Of a stretch of DNA of 64,000 nt, positions 44,860 to 52,042 are shown piece by piece. The stretch's first letter is position 1; every line of letters begins with the position of its first letter. The stretch comes from JAHFUS01 sp035689115 (GTDB taxonomy: Bacteria > Actinomycetota > Acidimicrobiia > Acidimicrobiales > GCA-2861595). The stretch covers positions 5,432-69,431 of the forward strand of contig DASSMA010000014.1 in the NCBI GenBank assembly GCA_035689115.1, read 5' to 3'. Under the pieces are notes generated by a model, which ran no database searches, was not told the origin of the DNA, and was given only the letters and a program-made list of their open reading frames with translations. A program made the position numbers and the translations under genes.

Positions 44860-45348
44860 CTACGGGTGGTCGTGGCGGTGGGCCAGGCCCTGGGCATTGT
44901 GGGCCGCCGCCGGGCTCGTCACCCCTGTGGTTGAGGACGTGGGCATGGTGGTGCTGCTCGTGGTGGTCGAGCTCGCCGGCGTGCTGGTCGAGGTGGACGA
45001 CGTCGACGTGGAGCTGGTGCTGGAGGTCGACGAGGTCGACGTGGACGACGTCGACGACGTGGAGCTGGACGAGGTCGACGTCGAGCTGCTCGAGGTGGAG
45101 CTGGACGACGACGACGTCGTGGTGCCGGACTGGCCGCAGGCCCGGGCGGCGGCCGAGACGGCAGCGCCGTGCCCGGGGCCGGGCGGGGTGTCGTGTGCCA
45201 CCTGGCTCACCGTCTGCCCGCAGCCGCCGGGGACGTCGGCCAGCTCGGCCGGGCCCATGTGCACGGCGCCGGCGGCGGCCGCCCCGGCCATCAGCACCGC
45301 CCCGCCGGTCACCGTCGCGGCGGCCATCCTGATCCGTTTCGAGCGCAT
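44860..45348 (-). CDS. Secreted Ser/Thr-rich low-complexity protein
   Basis: 162 residues from the ATG at 45348, behind GGGAGG. Signal peptide MRSKRIRMAAATVTGGAVLMAGAAAAGAV. A short globular part (CGQTVSQVAHDTPPGPGHG, two Cys) is followed by about 60 residues made almost only of Ser and Thr, written in tandem codon repeats of the TCGTCGACG type. Tail rich in Ala/His. Such tails are typical of O-mannosylated wall linkers in actinobacteria. No enzyme domain. Confidence 0.6.
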   Translation of the reverse strand: MRSKRIRMAAATVTGGAVLMAGAAAAGAVHMGPAELADVPGGCGQTVSQVAHDTPPGPGHGAAVSAAARACGQSGTTTSSSSSSTSSSSTSTSSSSTSSTSSTSTSSTSSTSSTSTSSTSTSTPASSTTTSSTTMPTSSTTGVTSPAAAHNAQGLAHRHDHP

Positions 45349-45530
45349 GATTCCCTCCCGTTCGTGGTCGGAACGTCCGCGCCTGTTCCCCGCCGAGCCG
45401 AATCAGCCGGCGGTGTGGTCGGGCCACGCCGAGGCAGAGCCCCGACCGACCGGATGACCCTTGTCGATACCGCCGTATCCGTGTGGTCCTATTGCCACAA
45501 CAGGGCTGAGCCTAACAGGCCCGGGCGGGC

Positions 45531-45758
45531 TCACGCGATGAGCCGGAGCCGGCGCCCGTTGGCCGGGTGCCGCTGCCACGACGCCAGGAACCGGTGGGCC
45601 ACATCGCACGCCTCCACCATCGTCGCCCCGTGGCGGAGGGCGACGGCCGCCTTGGCGGTGGCCATCGCCACAGGCGTCTCGTCCCACACGCCGAGCTCGT
45701 GGGCACTGGCCCTGATGGCCAGCTCGGCGGCCGCTTCACGTCTTCCATCCATGCGCAT
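45531..45758 (-). CDS. Small conserved-looking protein of 75 residues
   Basis: Starts at the ATG at 45758, with AAGGGAG 7 nt upstream. The sequence (ELAIRASAHELGVWDETPVAMATAKAAVALRHGATMVEACDVAHRFLASWQRHP) is all-helical with a polar N-terminus. I do not recognise the family. It is divergent from the M23 peptidase gene across a 150-nt gap. Coding quality is good for its size, hence the moderate confidence. Confidence 0.5.
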   Translation of the reverse strand: MRMDGRREAAAELAIRASAHELGVWDETPVAMATAKAAVALRHGATMVEACDVAHRFLASWQRHPANGRRLRLIA

Positions 45759-45908
45759 GGCCGGTCTCCCTTCCGACATCGCCCACTATCCGCCGGTGCG
45801 GGAGCCCGGGCCAGAGTCGGGCGTCCTGCCCCATACGGACCTTTGTCACCGCCGGCGGTCGCGAACGTCATTGGCGGGGCCCCCGTCGCGCGTAGTAAGT
45901 GTCCCCGC

Positions 45909-47267
45909 GTGAAGCGCCGCCGTGGACCTGCGAGGTTGCGCCGGTGGACGGCCGCGCTCGCCCTCGTCCTGGTCGCCGGCGCGGCGCCGGCGGCGCTGGC
46001 CCAGGTCGGCGACAGCACGACCACCGAGGTGCCCTCCACCACCTCGACGACGGCCGCTCCGGCCGCCGAGCCGCCGACAGCTGTGAGTTCGACGGCTCCC
46101 GCGGACACCACCCTGCCGGCGGCCGACGGGTCCTCCTCGACCACCTCGACCACCTCGACCACCGTGCCGCCCGAGGCGGCGGCGGCCGACGAGGCCAGCG
46201 ACGAGGGCCTGCCCCCCGACGCCCCGCCCGACCCGTCGGTCACCGTGCCGCCTCGCGCCGAGCCGGCTCCGCCGCCCACGCCGGAGCAGGTGGAGGTGGT
46301 CCGCCAGCTGGACGCCCGGGTGGAGCAGGCGGGGCTCAACGCCAGGGTGGCGCAGGGGCTGCAGAACCAGGCCGACGGGGCGGTGACCGCGGCCATCGAG
46401 GGGGAGAACGCCGCCACCGCCGGTCTGGCCGCCCTCGAGGACGACAAGCGCGGCGCGGTCCAGGCGCTGGAGCGCCAGCGCGAACGCGTCCAGCACTGGG
46501 CGATCGCCGCCTACACCGGGGGCAGCCTGCGCAGGGTGACGTACGTGCTCGAGGTCGACCAACTGGCCGAGCTGCCCCGCCGCCTGGGTCTGGCGTCGGG
46601 CCTCTTCAGCGGCCTGAGCGAGGACCTGCACGACGAGCGCACGATGGTCGCCCTGCTCGACCGGCGCGTGGAACTGGCGACAGCGGCCCTCGACGCCGCC
46701 CGGGCGGCGCGGATGGCGGCCCAGGCGGCGGCCGAGGACGCCCGCGCCCAGGTCGCCTTCCGCAACGCCGAGCTGGCGGCGGTCGCCGCCGGCCAGGCGG
46801 TGTCCCTCGGCGGGGTGGCGTTCCCGGTGGGCGGGGAGCACCGTTTCGGCGACACGTTCGGCGCACCCCGCATGACGGGGACGCCGTACGCCCACAGCCA
46901 CGAGGGCACCGACGTCTTCGCGCCGAGCGGGACACCGGTGCTGGCGTTCGAGCGGGGCGTGGTCACCCGCCTCGGCACCGACCTGCTCGGCGGCATCAAG
47001 GCCTGGCTGGTGGGCCAGAGCGGCACCACCTACTACTACGCCCACCTCCTCGGGTACGCGCCGGGACTGGCTGACGGCCAGGTGGTCGAGGCCGGGCAGG
47101 CGATCGGCTACGTCGGCAACACCGGCAACGCCGCCACCACCCCGGCGCACCTCCACTTCGAGCTGCACCCCGGCGGCGGGCCGGCCGTCGACCCCTACCC
47201 GACCCTCCTCCAGATCGACGAGGCGGCCAAGACGGTGGCGGCGGCTTCGCCGGCCGCCCCCCGGTAG
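45909..47267 (+). CDS. Secreted M23-family peptidase with coiled-coil region
   Basis: 452 residues from the GTG at 45909. Signal peptide (KRRRGPARLRRWTAALALVLVAGAAPAALAQ), Ser/Thr/Pro linker to about 120, then a long coiled coil (about 120-290). The C-terminal M23 domain has YAHSHEGTDVFAPSGTPVLAF (His and Asp zinc ligands near 330) and TTPAHLHFELHPGG (HLH near 414), so the zinc site looks complete. Arrangement matches EnvC/RipA-like peptidoglycan hydrolases or their activators in cell separation. Stop is 4 nt before the next gene. Confidence 0.85.
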   Translation: MKRRRGPARLRRWTAALALVLVAGAAPAALAQVGDSTTTEVPSTTSTTAAPAAEPPTAVSSTAPADTTLPAADGSSSTTSTTSTTVPPEAAAADEASDEGLPPDAPPDPSVTVPPRAEPAPPPTPEQVEVVRQLDARVEQAGLNARVAQGLQNQADGAVTAAIEGENAATAGLAALEDDKRGAVQALERQRERVQHWAIAAYTGGSLRRVTYVLEVDQLAELPRRLGLASGLFSGLSEDLHDERTMVALLDRRVELATAALDAARAARMAAQAAAEDARAQVAFRNAELAAVAAGQAVSLGGVAFPVGGEHRFGDTFGAPRMTGTPYAHSHEGTDVFAPSGTPVLAFERGVVTRLGTDLLGGIKAWLVGQSGTTYYYAHLLGYAPGLADGQVVEAGQAIGYVGNTGNAATTPAHLHFELHPGGGPAVDPYPTLLQIDEAAKTVAAASPAAPR

Positions 47268-47271
47268 GGAC

Positions 47272-47595
47272 GTGCCCCGCCGGCGCGGCCAGGACGGCGA
47301 CGACGAGGGCTTCGCCGCGCCCCTGCCGGTCGACGAGGAGTGGATGGACGCCCTCCGCGACGAGAACGACGACGACGAGGGCATAGCCGGTCCCGGCGGC
47401 CAGGGCGACCTGCGGCGGGTGGTCGAGGAGCAGCGCCGGCTCCTGGCCGCCCTCGGCGCCCGCGTGGAGGCGCTGGAGGCGGAGGTCGCCCGGCTCCGCC
47501 GGCGTCCCGAGTCCGCCGCCTCCCTGGCCGCTCTCGGCCGGCGGGCGGCCGGCGCCGCCGCCCGGATGGCACGCCAGGCCCGCCCGCCCCACTGA
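47272..47595 (+). CDS. Small acidic/coiled-coil protein
   Basis: 107 residues from the GTG at 47272, 4 nt behind the M23 gene and so probably co-transcribed. The N-half is acidic (DGDDEGF, DENDDDEG). The C-half is a coiled coil (VVEEQRRLLAALGARVEALEAEVARLRRRPES). No family is recognised. It may partner with the coiled coil of the M23 protein. Confidence 0.5.
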   Translation: MPRRRGQDGDDEGFAAPLPVDEEWMDALRDENDDDEGIAGPGGQGDLRRVVEEQRRLLAALGARVEALEAEVARLRRRPESAASLAALGRRAAGAAARMARQARPPH

Positions 47596-47626
47596 CCGCC
47601 CACCAGGCCCTTCGCGAGCCCTTCGG

Positions 47627-47640
47627 GGGCCGGAAGACCC
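47627..47640. promoter_or_regulatory. DosR-box-like site upstream of hsp20
   Basis: GGGCCGGAAGACCC, 67 nt upstream of the Hsp20 start. One base differs from GGGCCGAANGNCCC; the flanking T after CCC is kept. Same distance class as the other sites. Confidence 0.5.
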
Positions 47641-47706
47641 TGGAGGGCAGGCTCTTGGTCCCCACCATGGAGGTGAGAGAGCAAGAAACGGTGTGGAGGT
47701 GACACC

Positions 47707-48174
47707 ATGGCTGGACTTTTGAAGCGCGAGGTCCGGCGTCAGGACCTCCCGGTCGACGACCTGTTCGACCGGGTGTTCGACAACTGGGCGAGGACGCTGG
47801 CCTTCCGGCCGTTGTTCGGCGTGCCGGAACTGCTGACCAGGGAGGCCCTCATCCCGGTGGACGAGGTCCGCGAGGACGGCGCGCTGGTGATACGGGCCGA
47901 AATGCCCGGTATCGATCCGGAGAAGGACGTGACGATCACGGTGACCGACGGCGTCCTCCAGATCGAGGCCGAGCGCCGGCTGGAGGAGAAGGTCGAGGAG
48001 AAGGGCTACCTGCGGCGCGAGCTGCGGTACGGCACTTTCGTCCGGTCGATCGCCCTTCCCGAGGGCGTCTCGGACGCCGACATCTCGGCGACCTACAAGG
48101 ACGGGATCCTGCAGGTCCGGGTCCCGATCCCCGCTCCAACGCCGGCCCGCACGATCCCGGTCGGCAAGGACTGA
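47707..48174 (+). CDS. Hsp20/alpha-crystallin small heat-shock protein
   Basis: 155 residues, with AGGTG 6 nt upstream of the ATG. Alpha-crystallin domain from about 40 to 140: IPVDEVREDGALVIRAEMPGIDPEKDVTITVTDGVLQIEAER, RRELRYGTFVRSIALPEGV and the closing ATYKDGILQVRVPIP. The C-terminal IXI-like motif is weak (RTIPV). Holdase chaperone that keeps unfolded proteins soluble. In mycobacteria the similar HspX/Acr is a main DosR target. The DosR-box-like site at 47627 fits that. Confidence 0.92.
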   Translation: MAGLLKREVRRQDLPVDDLFDRVFDNWARTLAFRPLFGVPELLTREALIPVDEVREDGALVIRAEMPGIDPEKDVTITVTDGVLQIEAERRLEEKVEEKGYLRRELRYGTFVRSIALPEGVSDADISATYKDGILQVRVPIPAPTPARTIPVGKD

Positions 48175-48266
48175 GCCCCTGAGCTCGTGGCGGCGCCCGG
48201 CCCCTCGCCCGGGGCCGGGCGCCGTGCCGCGTCGGGGGGCGGTCGGGCCGTTCCGCCGCCGGGGAA

Positions 48267-48280
48267 GGGACGTTGGGCCC
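48267..48280. promoter_or_regulatory. DosR-box-like site upstream of the 48344 gene
   Basis: AGGGACGTTGGGCCCT (48266-48281); read on the other strand it is AGGGCCCAACGTCCCT, one base off the consensus. 63 nt upstream of the start codon. Confidence 0.5.
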
Positions 48281-48343
48281 TGCCTCCGGGCGCGCCGGTT
48301 CGTCACCATCGATCCCGAGCCCAGGGAGAGAAAGGGGAGGGCC

Positions 48344-48817
48344 ATGCGCCGACGTCAGGAGAACCCCGAGGCAGCGGAGCTGGTCCTCGAGGCCGAGGCG
48401 TTCCTCGCCGGGACCTACGTCGACCACATGGTCGAGGCCGGCCGTCGCGTCCCCACGTGGGCGTGGATCAACCTCCTGGCCCACGGCAACGAGGCCGAGG
48501 TGCGGGAGACGGCCCGGGGTTCGATGGGCGTGTGGTCGCTGATGCGCACCATGTTCACCGGCCCGACCCAGCGCGACGCCTGGCCGAACGCCTCCGTACC
48601 CGACTGGTGCCGGGCCCGCGCGTTCCTCGCCGGCGAGGTGCTCGACGAGATCCGGGCTCGGGGCTGCACGATCCAGGACCTCCAGGAGGAGATCCTCATC
48701 CCGCTGGAGCTGGCTCTCGCCACCCACCGCCCGGCCCGCCGGTGGGCGCCGGCCGAGCTGGTCGGCTCCGTGCTCGCCGCGCTGGCCGAGCACAGCCCCC
48801 GCAACCGCCCGATCTAG
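48344..48817 (+). CDS. Protein of unknown function in the stress cluster
   Basis: 157 residues from the ATG at 48344, behind GGGGAGGG. Helix-rich, soluble (LVLEAEAFLAGTYVDHMVEAGRRVPTWAWINLLAHGNEAEVRETARG, then VPDWCRARAFLAGEVLDEIRARGCTIQDLQEEILIPLELALATH). I do not recognise the family. Its place between Hsp20 and DUF1918/CBS genes and the operator-like site upstream suggest a stress or dormancy role. Confidence 0.6.
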   Translation: MRRRQENPEAAELVLEAEAFLAGTYVDHMVEAGRRVPTWAWINLLAHGNEAEVRETARGSMGVWSLMRTMFTGPTQRDAWPNASVPDWCRARAFLAGEVLDEIRARGCTIQDLQEEILIPLELALATHRPARRWAPAELVGSVLAALAEHSPRNRPI

Positions 48818-48840
48818 GGCTTCGCCTCCGGGGGCGGTTC

Positions 48841-48854
48841 GGGACCTTCGGCCC
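48841..48854. promoter_or_regulatory. DosR-box-like palindrome upstream of the DUF1918/CBS pair
   Basis: TTCGGGACCTTCGGCCCTGG around 48839-48858; on the minus strand the core is GGGCCGAAGGTCCC, an exact consensus match. The leading TTCGGGAC also equals the first eight bases of the mycobacterial DosR box. 56 nt upstream of the DUF1918 start. Confidence 0.65.
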
Positions 48855-48910
48855 TGGAAGGCCGCGCCCGCCCGACCCACCATGGGGTCGAGTCGGACGA
48901 GGAGGCTGCA

Positions 48911-49108
48911 ATGCAGGCCAGCGTGGGCGATCGCATCGTCATCAAGGGCCACCACGTCGGGGAGGCGACCCGCGACTGCGAGGTCGTCGAAGTGCGCGGC
49001 AGCGACGGAGCGCCGCCCTACCTGGTGCGGTGGGGCGACAGCGGCCACGAGACACTGTTCTTCCCGGGCGCCGACGCCGCCGTCCAGCACTACGAGCGGC
49101 GGGGCTGA
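48911..49108 (+). CDS. DUF1918 protein
   Basis: 65 residues from the ATG at 48911 (GAGGAGG upstream). MQASVGDRIVIKGHHVGEATRDCEVVEVRG, then PPYLVRWGDSGHETLFFPGADA, the full DUF1918 signature: an SH3-like small barrel common in actinobacteria. The CBS gene starts 4 nt later. No activity known. Confidence 0.88.
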   Translation: MQASVGDRIVIKGHHVGEATRDCEVVEVRGSDGAPPYLVRWGDSGHETLFFPGADAAVQHYERRG

Positions 49109-49112
49109 GGCG

Positions 49113-49580
49113 GTGCGGACGATCGACGGCGTCCGGCGGTCCGGTGTGGGCGTCGACGGGTCGCGCACCATCCGCGAGGCGGCGGCCATCATGGAGGAGG
49201 CCGGCGTGGGGTGCCTGGCCGTGCTGGACGGCGAGCACCTGGTCGGCGTCGTCACCGACCGTGACCTCGTACGACGGGCCCTGGCCCGAGGCCTGCCGCC
49301 CGACGCCAGGGTGGACACCGTGATGACCATCCCGGTCGTCACCGTGGACGCCGACGCCGACCTCCACGACGCCTTCGTCCTCTTCCGCACCCACGCCGTG
49401 CGCCGGCTGGCGGTGGTGCGAGACGACCGGTTCCTCGGCATCGTGAGCGTCGACGACCTGCTCGTCGACGTCGCCGGCGACCTGGCCGACCTGGCCCGCC
49501 CGCTCGACGTCGAGCGCCGTGCGCCTCAGCATGACAGCGGCGTCCCGGCCACCCAGGTCACCACCGTTTCGAGGGCGTAG
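49113..49580 (+). CDS. CBS-domain pair protein (Hrp1-like)
   Basis: 155 residues from the GTG at 49113. Two CBS motifs: TIREAAAIMEEAGVGCLAVLDGEHLVGVVTDRDLVRRAL (first), and the second with TVDADADLHDAFVLFRTHAVRRLAVVRDDRFLGIVSVDDLL. No other domain, so a stand-alone adenosyl-ligand sensor like Hrp1 (Rv2626c), a strongly hypoxia-induced DosR target. C-terminal tail is polar. Coupled to the DUF1918 gene. Confidence 0.88.
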   Translation: MRTIDGVRRSGVGVDGSRTIREAAAIMEEAGVGCLAVLDGEHLVGVVTDRDLVRRALARGLPPDARVDTVMTIPVVTVDADADLHDAFVLFRTHAVRRLAVVRDDRFLGIVSVDDLLVDVAGDLADLARPLDVERRAPQHDSGVPATQVTTVSRA

Positions 49581-49589
49581 CCCCCCGGG

Positions 49590-50027
49590 TCAGGCGGCGG
49601 CGGGCGGGCGCACGATGGCGACCGGGCACGGGGCGTGGTCGGCCACCTTGTGGCTCACCGAGCCGAGCAGGAGGCCGGTGAAGCCGCCGTGGCCCCGGGA
49701 GCCGACGACCACCAGGTCGGCACCCTCCCCCTTGGCGATGAGGGCGGCGGCGGGGTCGCCGTTCACCAGCGTCTGCACCACCTCGACACCGGGGTGGTCG
49801 CTCAGCTCGCCGTCCACGACCGACGACAGCAGATGGGTGGCGGCGCCGAGGAAGCTCCGCGGCTCGGCCGCCAGGCCGGCCGGGTCGCCGGCGAAGGGCA
49901 GTCGCCAGGCGTGGACGACCTCGAGCACCGCGCCGCGTACCCGTGCCTCCTCGTAGGCCCAGCGCAGGGCGGCGACCGCCTCGGGGGAGCGGTCGATGCC
50001 GACGACGATGCGGTCCGTCGTGGTCAC
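49590..50027 (-). CDS. Universal stress protein, single domain
   Basis: 145 residues from the GTG at 50027, with AGGGG 6 nt upstream. DRIVVGIDRSPEAVAALRWAYEEAR and the ATP loop VVVGSRGHGGFTGLLLGSVSHKV are both canonical. It follows the tandem USP gene (50057-50965) by 29 nt on the same strand, so shares its promoter. Converges with the CBS gene (9-nt gap). Confidence 0.9.
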   Translation of the reverse strand: MTTTDRIVVGIDRSPEAVAALRWAYEEARVRGAVLEVVHAWRLPFAGDPAGLAAEPRSFLGAATHLLSSVVDGELSDHPGVEVVQTLVNGDPAAALIAKGEGADLVVVGSRGHGGFTGLLLGSVSHKVADHAPCPVAIVRPPAAA

Positions 50028-50056
50028 CTCGGACCCCTCGTGCTCCGGGCCGAAAC

Positions 50057-50965
50057 TCACGGCAGGACGATGTCGGCGGCCTCCGGATGGGCGAGCTCCT
50101 GGCCCATCGGTGCCACCAGGACGGGCACCGGGCTGTGGCGCAGGATGGACGCCGTCTGGCTGCCGAAGACCGCCCGGCGGAACCCGGTGCGGGCGTGGGT
50201 GGTGACGGCCAGCAGGCCGCAGGGCGTGGACTCCAGGAGGGTGGCCAGCCCCGGAGCGGGACCGATCGGGTCGTAGACGGCCAGGCCGGTCACGTCGAGG
50301 CCGGGCTGGCGCCAGCGGGCGGCCAGCGCGTCGACGTAGGCCTGTGGATCGCCGTCGGGGCCGTGGAGGCGGTGCACGGTGCGGTCGTCGAGGCCGGCCG
50401 GCGCCGGCTCGGCCACGGTGACCACCCGCACGGGGAGCCCGAGCGCCACCGCCCACCGGATGGCGACGCGCGCCACGAGCTCGGAGGCGTGCGAGCCGTC
50501 CACGCAGGCGAGCACGGGGCCGTCCGTCAGGTGGCGTCCCGGCTCGTAGTCGGGGCCGACCAGCAGCACGGCGTCGGTGCTCATGGCCAGCAGGTCCGGG
50601 GCGTAGGCGCCGAGCACGGCCTCGCCGACGCGGCCCCTGGCGTGCGACGCCATGCAGACCACGGCGGGCGCCAGTTCCTCGGCCACGCTGACGATCTCGC
50701 CGGGGACGTCCCAGTCGACCCTCGTGTCCACCGCCGCCGGGTGCTCCTCGCACAGCTCGTCGAGCCGCCTGGCCATGGCCTCGGCCTCGACCTGCTCCAC
50801 GCCGACGGTCACGAAGTGGAGGATCGCCCCGAGGTGGGAGGCGAGTTCGGCCGCCGGGGCGATTGCCGCCTCGGACGCGGCCGACGTGTTCAGGGGCACG
50901 AGCACGTTGTCGACGGTCAGCGGGCCGACGGCAGGACGGCTAGGGGTCACGCGCGGCGCTGTCAT
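50057..50965 (-). CDS. Universal stress protein, tandem domains
   Basis: 302 residues from the ATG at 50965, with GGAGG 8 nt upstream. Domain 1 (about 20-155): DNVLVPLNTSAASEAAIAPAAELA, CMASHARGRVGEAVLGAYAP. Domain 2 (about 160-300): VLACVDGSHASELVARVAIRWAVALG and LAVTTHARTGFRRAVFGSQTASIL. Domain 1 lacks the standard GxRG ATP loop (ASHARGRVG instead), so ATP binding may be limited to one or neither domain. An operator-like palindrome lies 118 nt upstream. Confidence 0.88.
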   Translation of the reverse strand: MTAPRVTPSRPAVGPLTVDNVLVPLNTSAASEAAIAPAAELASHLGAILHFVTVGVEQVEAEAMARRLDELCEEHPAAVDTRVDWDVPGEIVSVAEELAPAVVCMASHARGRVGEAVLGAYAPDLLAMSTDAVLLVGPDYEPGRHLTDGPVLACVDGSHASELVARVAIRWAVALGLPVRVVTVAEPAPAGLDDRTVHRLHGPDGDPQAYVDALAARWRQPGLDVTGLAVYDPIGPAPGLATLLESTPCGLLAVTTHARTGFRRAVFGSQTASILRHSPVPVLVAPMGQELAHPEAADIVLP

Positions 50966-51082
50966 GGGGTCGCCTCCAGGGGGCACCGTCCGAGGATGTG
51001 CATCGCTCGCCTCCTTCCGTTGCTGCCTCCAGCCTCTACCTGCCCCCGGCGTGGAACGAGGGCCGATGGTCGCTGCCCGGGC

Positions 51083-51096
51083 GGGCCGTTCGGCCC
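51083..51096. promoter_or_regulatory. DosR-box-like palindrome upstream of the USP pair
   Basis: GGGCCGTTCGGCCC; the other strand reads GGGCCGAACGGCCC, an exact consensus match. 118 nt upstream of the tandem USP start at 50965. It lies in the gap behind the PNPOx-like gene. Confidence 0.55.
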
Positions 51097-51111
51097 GGAT
51101 GCGACAGCGCC

Positions 51112-51534
51112 TCAGGAGCGGGGGCCGATGCGCCGGCCGGTGAGCCGGGTGGGCACCAGGCGGAGGAAGTGGTCCCGCCCGGGCCCGACCCATGGGTCCA
51201 CGCCCAGCGCCCTGAGCCGCTCGAAGTCGGGCCCGTCGAACGGTGTCACCTCCTCCAGGCGGCCGGCCACGATCACGCTCCATCCGGTGCGCGTGGCCCG
51301 GTCGAACGAGTCGACCTCGAAGCAGGCCGGCGAGCGCACGCCCTGGTCGAGCTTGGCCCCGGGCTCGGTGCGCACGACGACGGCCTCGCCGTCGAGGGCG
51401 AAGTTCACGGGCACGACGACGGGCGCGCCTCCGGCGACCACGGCCAGCCGCCCGATCTCCTCGCCGGCCAGCAGGCTCAGGCACGTGGGCCGGTCGAGCG
51501 ACTCGATGCCCGAGCGGGGGTCGACCGTCCTCAT
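51112..51534 (-). CDS. Pyridoxamine 5'-phosphate oxidase-like (FMN/F420-fold) protein
   Basis: 140 residues from the ATG at 51534. Sequence LDRPTCLSLLAGEEIGRLAVVAGGAPVVVPVNFALDGEAVVVRTEPGAKLDQG, then VCFEVDSFDRATRTGWSVIVAGRLEEVT is the split-barrel flavin-binding pattern of the PNPOx-like group (Rv-type nitroreductase/deazaflavin proteins). Similar genes sit in dormancy regulons. Divergent from the USP gene at 51617 with an exact operator match in the gap. Confidence 0.85.
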   Translation of the reverse strand: MRTVDPRSGIESLDRPTCLSLLAGEEIGRLAVVAGGAPVVVPVNFALDGEAVVVRTEPGAKLDQGVRSPACFEVDSFDRATRTGWSVIVAGRLEEVTPFDGPDFERLRALGVDPWVGPGRDHFLRLVPTRLTGRRIGPRS

Positions 51535-51570
51535 CCGGCCAATGGTCGGACGCAGCCGTCGGGGGTGGCA

Positions 51571-51584
51571 GGGCCGAACGGCCC
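51571..51584. promoter_or_regulatory. DosR-box-like perfect palindrome in a divergent promoter
   Basis: AGGGCCG AA CGGCCCT (51570-51585), arms fully complementary. 33 nt from the USP start at 51617 and 37 nt from the PNPOx-like start at 51534, so it can control both. Confidence 0.7.
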
Positions 51585-51616
51585 TTTCGCCGCCGTTCCG
51601 GCGCGAGGCTTGTGGG

Positions 51617-52036
51617 GTGGCGCGGATCGTCGTCGGCGTCGACGGGTCGGCGGCATCAGCGCGGGCGCTGGCCTGGGCGGTCGACGAAGGCCGCCGGCGG
51701 CGCGCCACGGTTGAGGCGGTGCACGCCTGGGCCTACCCGCCCACGACCAGTGTCACGGGGCTCGTCCCGCCGCCCACCGTGGTTCACGACGACCTGGTGG
51801 CCGAGGCGCGGGCCGTGCTCGACGCGGCCTGCGACGCCCTGGGCACCGACGGCGCGGGCGTGTCCCGCGTCCTCCAGGAGGGGCCGCCGGCCAAGACCCT
51901 GCTCGACCGAGCCGCGGCTGCCGACCTGCTGGTGGTCGGCTCGCGGGGACGGGGCGGGTTCGCCGGCCTGCTGCTCGGCTCGGTGAGCCAGCAGTGCGCC
52001 CATCACGCCCGCTGCCCCGTGGTGATCGTGCGGTAG
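51617..52036 (+). CDS. Universal stress protein, single domain
   Basis: 139 residues from the GTG at 51617. ARIVVGVDGSAASARALAWAVDEGRRR and LLVVGSRGRGGFAGLLLGSVSQQCAHHARCPVVIV, with the full ATP-binding loop. Ends 6 nt from the stop of the convergent GNAT/acyl-CoA synthetase gene. Exact operator match 33 nt upstream. Confidence 0.9.
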   Translation: MARIVVGVDGSAASARALAWAVDEGRRRRATVEAVHAWAYPPTTSVTGLVPPPTVVHDDLVAEARAVLDAACDALGTDGAGVSRVLQEGPPAKTLLDRAAAADLLVVGSRGRGGFAGLLLGSVSQQCAHHARCPVVIVR

Positions 52037-52042
52037 CTAGAG

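Noticed and set aside
44897..45457. An acidic Asp/Val/Glu-rich plus-strand frame
   Set aside because: It is the complement of the Ser/Thr codon repeats of the secreted protein on the minus strand, which has a signal peptide and ribosome-binding site.
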